Origin: Thermoleophilaceae bacterium
GTDB lineage: Bacteria; Actinomycetota; Thermoleophilia; Solirubrobacterales; Thermoleophilaceae
Reading direction: 5' to 3'
Assembly: GCA_030447725.1 (NCBI GenBank)
Contig: JAUJOQ010000002.1
Coordinates: 329,916-393,915 of the forward strand
DNA length: 64,000 nt
Part shown: positions 56,657 to 64,000 of the stretch, in pieces
Numbering within the stretch: position 1 is the stretch's first letter
How the letters are laid out: every line of letters starts with the position of its first letter
The notes under the pieces: generated by a model
Databases searched by the model: none
Told to the model about the DNA's origin: nothing
What the model saw: the letters and a program-made list of their open reading frames with translations, nothing else
Translations under genes and position numbers: made by a program

Positions 56657-57743
56657 GAGTAGTCAGGGGTGAGAGCGCCCGCTCGCCGCAGCAGCTCCGC
56701 GCGCACGAACTCGTTCAGGTCGCCGTCGAGCACGCCGGCGACGTTGCCCACCTCGACCCCCGTGCGGTGGTCCTTGACCATCGTGTAGGGATGAAGGACG
56801 TAGGAGCGGATCTGCGAGCCCCACGCCGCGTCCTGGGCCTCGCCCTTCTCCTTCGCGATCTCCGCCCGGCGGCGCTCCTCCTCGAGCTCGATCAGCTTGG
56901 AGGTGAGCATGGCCATGGCGGTCTGCTTGTTGGCGGTCTGCGAGCGCTCATTCTGGCACTGGACCACGGTGTGAGTGGGCTTGTGCGTGATGCGAACGGC
57001 TGAGTCGGTCTTGTTCACGTGCTGGCCGCCGGCGCCGGAGGCGCGGTAGGTGTCGATCTGAAGGTCGTCGGGCTCGATCTCGATCTCGCCTGCGGTCTGG
57101 AGAAATGGAGCCACCTCGAGGCCGGCGAACGCGGTGTGGCGCCGGGCGGCGGAGTCGAACGGGGATATGCGCACAAGCCGGTGCACCCCCTTCTCGGCCG
57201 AGAACAGGCCGTAGGCGTTCTCACCCCTGGCGAGGAAGGTGGCCGACTTGATGCCGGCCTCTTCGCCGGCCGAAGCTTCCATCAGCTCGACCGCCAAGCC
57301 CCGCCCCTCGGCCCAGCGCATCTCCGTGCGGAGAAGCATCTCCGCCCAGTCCTGGGAGTCGGTGCCCCCCGCTCCGGCGTTCACGGTGACCACCGCGTCC
57401 CCGGCGTCGTAGTCGCCGGCGAACAGGCGCGCCTCTTCGAGAACGGCGAGACGGCTCTCGATCGAGGAGCGCTGGGCCTCCACCTCGGCCGCGATCGTCT
57501 CGTCCTCGGCGGCCATCTCCTCGAGCTCTGAGAGGTCGGCCACGTCGCTCTCCAGCGAGCGGAACTGATCGAGGCGACGCTGCGTGCGGGAATGCTCGGA
57601 GGAGACCTTGGCGGCCCGCTCTGAGTCGTCCCAGAAGCCGGTCTCTCCCATCTCGCGCTCGAGCTCGGCCGCGCGCGCCTCTAGCCGTGGGGGGTCAAAG
57701 ATAGTCCGCGAGCAGCTTCAGCTGGTCGCGGAGGTCGGTGGCG

Positions 57744-57754
<11 letters not shown>
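56653..57754 (-). CDS. prfB: Peptide chain release factor 2 with programmed +1 frameshift
   Basis: Frame 0: ATG at 57754, [19 protein letters not shown] then TGA (57697-57695) in TATCTTTGAC; +1 frame: [24 protein letters not shown]...[24 protein letters not shown] track shows only 56653..57651. Confidence 0.95.
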
Positions 57755-60617
<2,863 letters not shown>

Positions 60618-60644
60618 CCCATCGAGACTAGCAACGGATGAGCC

Positions 60645-60784
60645 GGCCTACGCATGGTCCGCGCGTAGGCGCTGACGAGCGAAAAGCAAGGCTGGCAAGG
60701 AAGAGGTGGCCGACGTGTGCGAACGCACACGAGGCCGCCGATGACACAGCCAGGCGCCGCTTTGCAGCCGTCAGCGCCTACGCG
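60645..60784 (-). promoter_or_regulatory. Structured hpf-secA intergenic element with alternative pairings
   Basis: 16-bp IR CGCGTAGGCGCTGACG (60662-60677)/CGTCAGCGCCTACGCG (60769-60784); inner GTGTGCG-AA-CGCACAC (60715-60730); competing GGCCTACGC (60645-60653). Confidence 0.7.
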
Positions 60785-61113
60785 ACGCGGGGGGAGGCGT
60801 GATGAGCCTCGCGGCGCTTGCGGCGCTTGTCGCGGTGGCGCTTGACCTGCCGGGCGAGGTCCTCGGCGACCAGGTTGATCGAGTGGGCCATGTCCTCCGA
60901 TGCCTCACGGGCCCGGAGCGTCACGCCCTTGAGGTGGAGGGTGACCTCGGCCACCTGTGACTTGCGTATCGAAGGGTTGCGCTCTTCGATCAGCTCGACC
61001 TCCATATCCGCGAGCGTGGACACCTGCCTCGCGATCTTGGCGAACTTCTTGTCCACCCTCTCCCTTAGCTCGTCGCTGACCGGAACGTTGCGGCCCTTCA
61101 CGCTGATGCGCAT
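60778..61113 (-). CDS. hpf: Ribosome hibernation promoting factor (short HPF/RaiA-like)
   Basis: MRISVKGRNVPVSDELRERVDKKFAKIARQVSTLADMEVELIEERNPSIRKSQVAEVTLHLKGVTLRAREASEDMAHSINLVAEDLARQVKRHRDKR. Confidence 0.95.
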   Translation of the reverse strand: MRISVKGRNVPVSDELRERVDKKFAKIARQVSTLADMEVELIEERNPSIRKSQVAEVTLHLKGVTLRAREASEDMAHSINLVAEDLARQVKRHRDKRRKRREAHHASPRVA

Positions 61114-61205
61114 GCGATCTCCTCGGGTGTGCGGTTTTTGCTGCCTGGTCTGATAGTAGACCCGCGAGCGGCGGACTGCCAAGCCCTCGCACGATGGATC
61201 TTCGA

Positions 61206-61850
61206 TCATCTCCCCAGGGTCCGGGCAAACGCGACGGCCACCACGCGGCAGGCGCCCGCACCGCGCAGGGCGGCGGCGCAGGCGGCTAGGGTGGCGCCCG
61301 TGGTGGCCACGTCGTCGATCAGCACGACGCGGCCCGGCACCGGCCGACCGGTGCGCAACGACACGGCACCGGCGGGGCCCTCGAGGCGCTCGTCGCGATC
61401 GCGCCCGACCTGACGGGTGGCCGATCCGCGGCGCTGCAGGCAATCGCAGGCCGCGAGGCCGGTGCGGAGGGCCAGCGCACTGGCGAGACGCTCCGCCTGG
61501 TTGAACCCGCGGCGGCGCATCCGGGCGGGGTGCAGGGGCACGGGCACGAGGGTGTCCCCGGCGCGGAGGAGCCCGGGTGGCGCGTTGGCGGCCATCTGCG
61601 CAGCCATCGGGCCGGCCAGCGCCACGGCGTTGCGGTACTTGAGGCCGCGCACCAGCGCTCGCGCGCCGCCCTCGTAGGCCAGCGGCGCCCATGCCTCTAC
61701 ACCGGCGAGCACCACCCGCTCCGGTCCGAGCCGGTGCAGACGTGCTCGGCATCCTCTGCATAACGGGTCGTGCCGGCGCGCCGGTGCCCCGCACGACCAG
61801 CACAGCGGCGGAGCGACCAGGGAGATCAGATCCGCGGGGGCGAGGGCCAT
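61206..61850 (-). CDS. ComF family amidophosphoribosyltransferase-like protein
   Basis: CWSCGAPARRHDPLCRGCRARL zinc ribbon; RGFNQAERLASALA; VVLIDDVATTGATLAACAAALR. Confidence 0.95.
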   Translation of the reverse strand: MALAPADLISLVAPPLCWSCGAPARRHDPLCRGCRARLHRLGPERVVLAGVEAWAPLAYEGGARALVRGLKYRNAVALAGPMAAQMAANAPPGLLRAGDTLVPVPLHPARMRRRGFNQAERLASALALRTGLAACDCLQRRGSATRQVGRDRDERLEGPAGAVSLRTGRPVPGRVVLIDDVATTGATLAACAAALRGAGACRVVAVAFARTLGR

Positions 61851-61925
61851 GGGCCAGGTTCGCGGTCTACGTGTGACCGGAGGCCATCCCGCTGCGACAA
61901 TCGAGACCGTGTTGGGTGACGATCG

Positions 61926-62777
61926 GTGACCGTGCTGCTCGCCGCGGATCCCCAGATCCACTGGGATCTTCTCCCCCTGGCGCCGATCTCGGTGCTCGTG
62001 GCGATCTACGTGCGCCGCTTCCGGGAGGCCCGCAGCGAGGGACGCAGGCCCCGCGGCCGGGTGCGCGGGGCGGGCGCAGCACAGGCCGCGGCCTTCGCCG
62101 CAGGCGTGGCTGCGCTCGTGGCGGCCCTGGCCACGCCACTCGACGGCCTCGGCGAGGACTACCTCTTCTCCGCCCACATGCTTCAGCACGTGTTGCTCGG
62201 CGACATCGCGCCGGCACTGCTGCTGCTGTCGCTCTCGCGGGTGATCATGCGCCCGGTCACGCGGAGGCTGATGGGCGTCGAGCGCGCGCTCGGTCCTCTG
62301 GCCAGCCCGTGGACGGGGATCGCACTGTGGATCGGGCTGATGTATCTCTGGCACGTGCCCGCCATGTACGACGCCGCGCTGCGCAACCCGGTGATCCACC
62401 TGGTCGAGCACGCCTCTTTCTTCACCGCCGGCCTCGCGGTCTGGTGGCCGCTGATCTCGCCGGTGCCGATGCGCCGGCGGCTCACCGTGGCCTACATCGG
62501 GACTGCCAAGTTCGGCCTGGCTGCACTTGGCCTCTACCTCACCTGGTCGAACAGCCTGCTCTACGAGCACTACGCCGACGTGCCGCGGATCTGGGGGCTC
62601 AGCCCCGTGAGCGACCAGAACGCTGGGGGCGCGATCATGATGGTCGAGCAGTCGTTCACCTTCGTGATCGCCCTGGTGGTGCTCTTCGCGGCGATGCTCA
62701 CGCAGTCGGATGCCGACGAGTCGCGCAGAGAGCGCCTCGAGGATGCCCCCCCGGCACCCGGGCCGAGCTCCGCGTGA
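61926..62777 (+). CDS. Cytochrome c oxidase assembly protein (CtaG/caa3 type)
   Basis: ATPLDGLGEDYLFSAHMLQHVLLGDIAPALLLL; LWHVPAMYDAALRNPVIHLVEHASFF. Confidence 0.93.
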   Translation: MTVLLAADPQIHWDLLPLAPISVLVAIYVRRFREARSEGRRPRGRVRGAGAAQAAAFAAGVAALVAALATPLDGLGEDYLFSAHMLQHVLLGDIAPALLLLSLSRVIMRPVTRRLMGVERALGPLASPWTGIALWIGLMYLWHVPAMYDAALRNPVIHLVEHASFFTAGLAVWWPLISPVPMRRRLTVAYIGTAKFGLAALGLYLTWSNSLLYEHYADVPRIWGLSPVSDQNAGGAIMMVEQSFTFVIALVVLFAAMLTQSDADESRRERLEDAPPAPGPSSA

Positions 62778-63356
62778 GCCTCAAGCGTTCAGTCTCCGCG
62801 GCGATACCACCGGTACAGCCCCTTCCGAGCAAGCCGGCCGAAGGGGAGCACCGCCCCCCTCTGCAACCCCCTCGACCTCTCATCCAGACGCTAGCCAACA
62901 CTGTCTCAACCGTCGAAGCGCTGGCCGCCGTCCGGCGGCTGTCGTTTGCCGTGCTCGAAGCGGCGGAGTCCCCCGTCATCTACTCCGCCCTGGCGTCGGA
63001 GTTGTTCACGGTCTTCGGGGTGGACCAGGTTCACGTGACCCGGGTGTCCCAGGACCGCAGTGTGGGCCGAGGCAACGGCTACCGGCTGGGCGACGACGGA
63101 GTACCTGAGGCGGGACCGGAGCTACCTGCACCACTTCAAGGAGATGTCCGCCGTCAGGCTCGTGATGGACACGCACGAGCCCTTCAACGAGCCGGACGCC
63201 AGGAACTTCCTCGACGATGGACCAGCGCCTGACCGAGCGCTTCAACGCCAGAGCTCGCGCCGATCGCGCCGATGGTGCGCCATGAGCACGAGCGCTGGGA
63301 CGGCGGCGGCTACCCCGACGGCCTGCACCAGACCGCGAAGCCGGTGCCCGCTTAGG
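62774..63356 (+). pseudogene. GAF / HD-GYP sensor protein remnant
   Basis: GAF-like RLSFAVLEAAESPVIYSALASELFTVFGVDQVHVTRVSQD, frame change ~63095, then isolated VRHEHERWDGGGYPDGLHQTAKPVPA* HD-GYP motif in another frame. Confidence 0.7.
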
Positions 63357-63385
63357 GATGCATTCGTGCCTCTACGCTTTCCGCG

Positions 63386-63849
63386 TGAGCGCCTTCGACA
63401 TCTCGGTCGTCGGCGAGGCAGACCTCCAGGACCTGCTCCCGCTCGTGCGCGGCTACCTCGACTTCTACGAGGTCGATCCACGCGACGAGGCCGTTCTGGC
63501 GCTGTCGCGCGCGCTGATCGCCGATCCCGAGCGTGAGGGCGTGCAGCTCGTCGCTCGCACCGCTGACGGCCGGGCGATGGGCTTTGCGACGATCTTCTGG
63601 TACTGGTCGACCCTGAGCGCCGCCCGGATCGCGCTCATGAACGACCTGTTCGTCGATCCGGACGCACGCGGCGCGGGTCTGGCCGACGCGCTCATCGAGC
63701 GCTGCGTCGAGGTCTGCCGGCAGCGAGGCGACATCGCCTCGCTCTGCTGGCAGACGGCCAAGGAGAACCACCGCGCGCAGGCCGTCTACGAGCGCGTCGG
63801 CGGGGTACGCGGGGAGTGGCTCGACTACTCGATCGCCATTCGCGGGTAG
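63386..63849 (+). CDS. GNAT family N-acetyltransferase
   Basis: LMNDLFVDPDARGAGLADALIERCVEVCRQRG; ENHRAQAVYERVGG. Confidence 0.92.
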
Positions 63850-63877
63850 CCCGCGGGGGTTGAGCTCGCCCGGGGGA

Positions 63878-64000
63878 TCAGCCCCAGCTGTCCAGATACT
63901 CCTGCTGCTCGGAGGTCAGCGCGTCGATCTCCACCCCGAGCGCGGCCAGCTTGAGCCGGGCGACCTCGTCGTCGATCCCGTGGGGCACATCGAGCACCCG
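63878..64000 (-). CDS. ahcY: Adenosylhomocysteinase, 3' end only
   Basis: [40 protein letters not shown] resembles SAHH C-terminus; runs off window. Confidence 0.75.
   Translation of the reverse strand, partial: RVLDVPHGIDDEVARLKLAALGVEIDALTSEQQEYLDSWG

Overview
High-GC actinobacterial chromosome segment. Gene content and the long RF2/SecA/HPF, FtsEX, SmpB/RNase R and tmRNA loci suggest a Thermoleophilia/Solirubrobacterales-like lineage (inference). The window carries a six-gene MCE operon ending in two ferritin-like genes and a cupredoxin, with no YrbE/MlaE permease visible. It also holds two ABC-2 exporters (one beside a MarR regulator), many SDR and hydrolase genes, a c-di-GMP/cell-wall neighbourhood and a DUF3494 ice-binding-like protein. 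The housekeeping set is smpB, rnr-like, S41 protease, ftsX, ftsE, nadA, nadC, vapBC, ftsH, prfB, secA, hpf and comF. No rRNA, tRNA, CRISPR array, prophage or IS transposase was recognised. Main non-routine observations: (1) a 39-bp dispersed palindromic repeat (38/39 identical), one copy translated in frame inside a cytochrome P450; (2) a perfect 16-bp-arm inverted repeat inside a membrane-protein ORF; (3) tmRNA with readable tag ending ...ADENHSFALAA and a perfect terminator; (4) prfB with the canonical TATCTTTGAC +1 frameshift site, which the ORF track truncates; (5) a mutually exclusive stem-loop arrangement between hpf and secA; (6) a structured leader upstream of a lysozyme-like gene; (7) several decayed or frameshifted genes (PIN toxin remnant, LVIVD protein, GAF/HD-GYP remnant). 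All calls are by eye; no searches were run.
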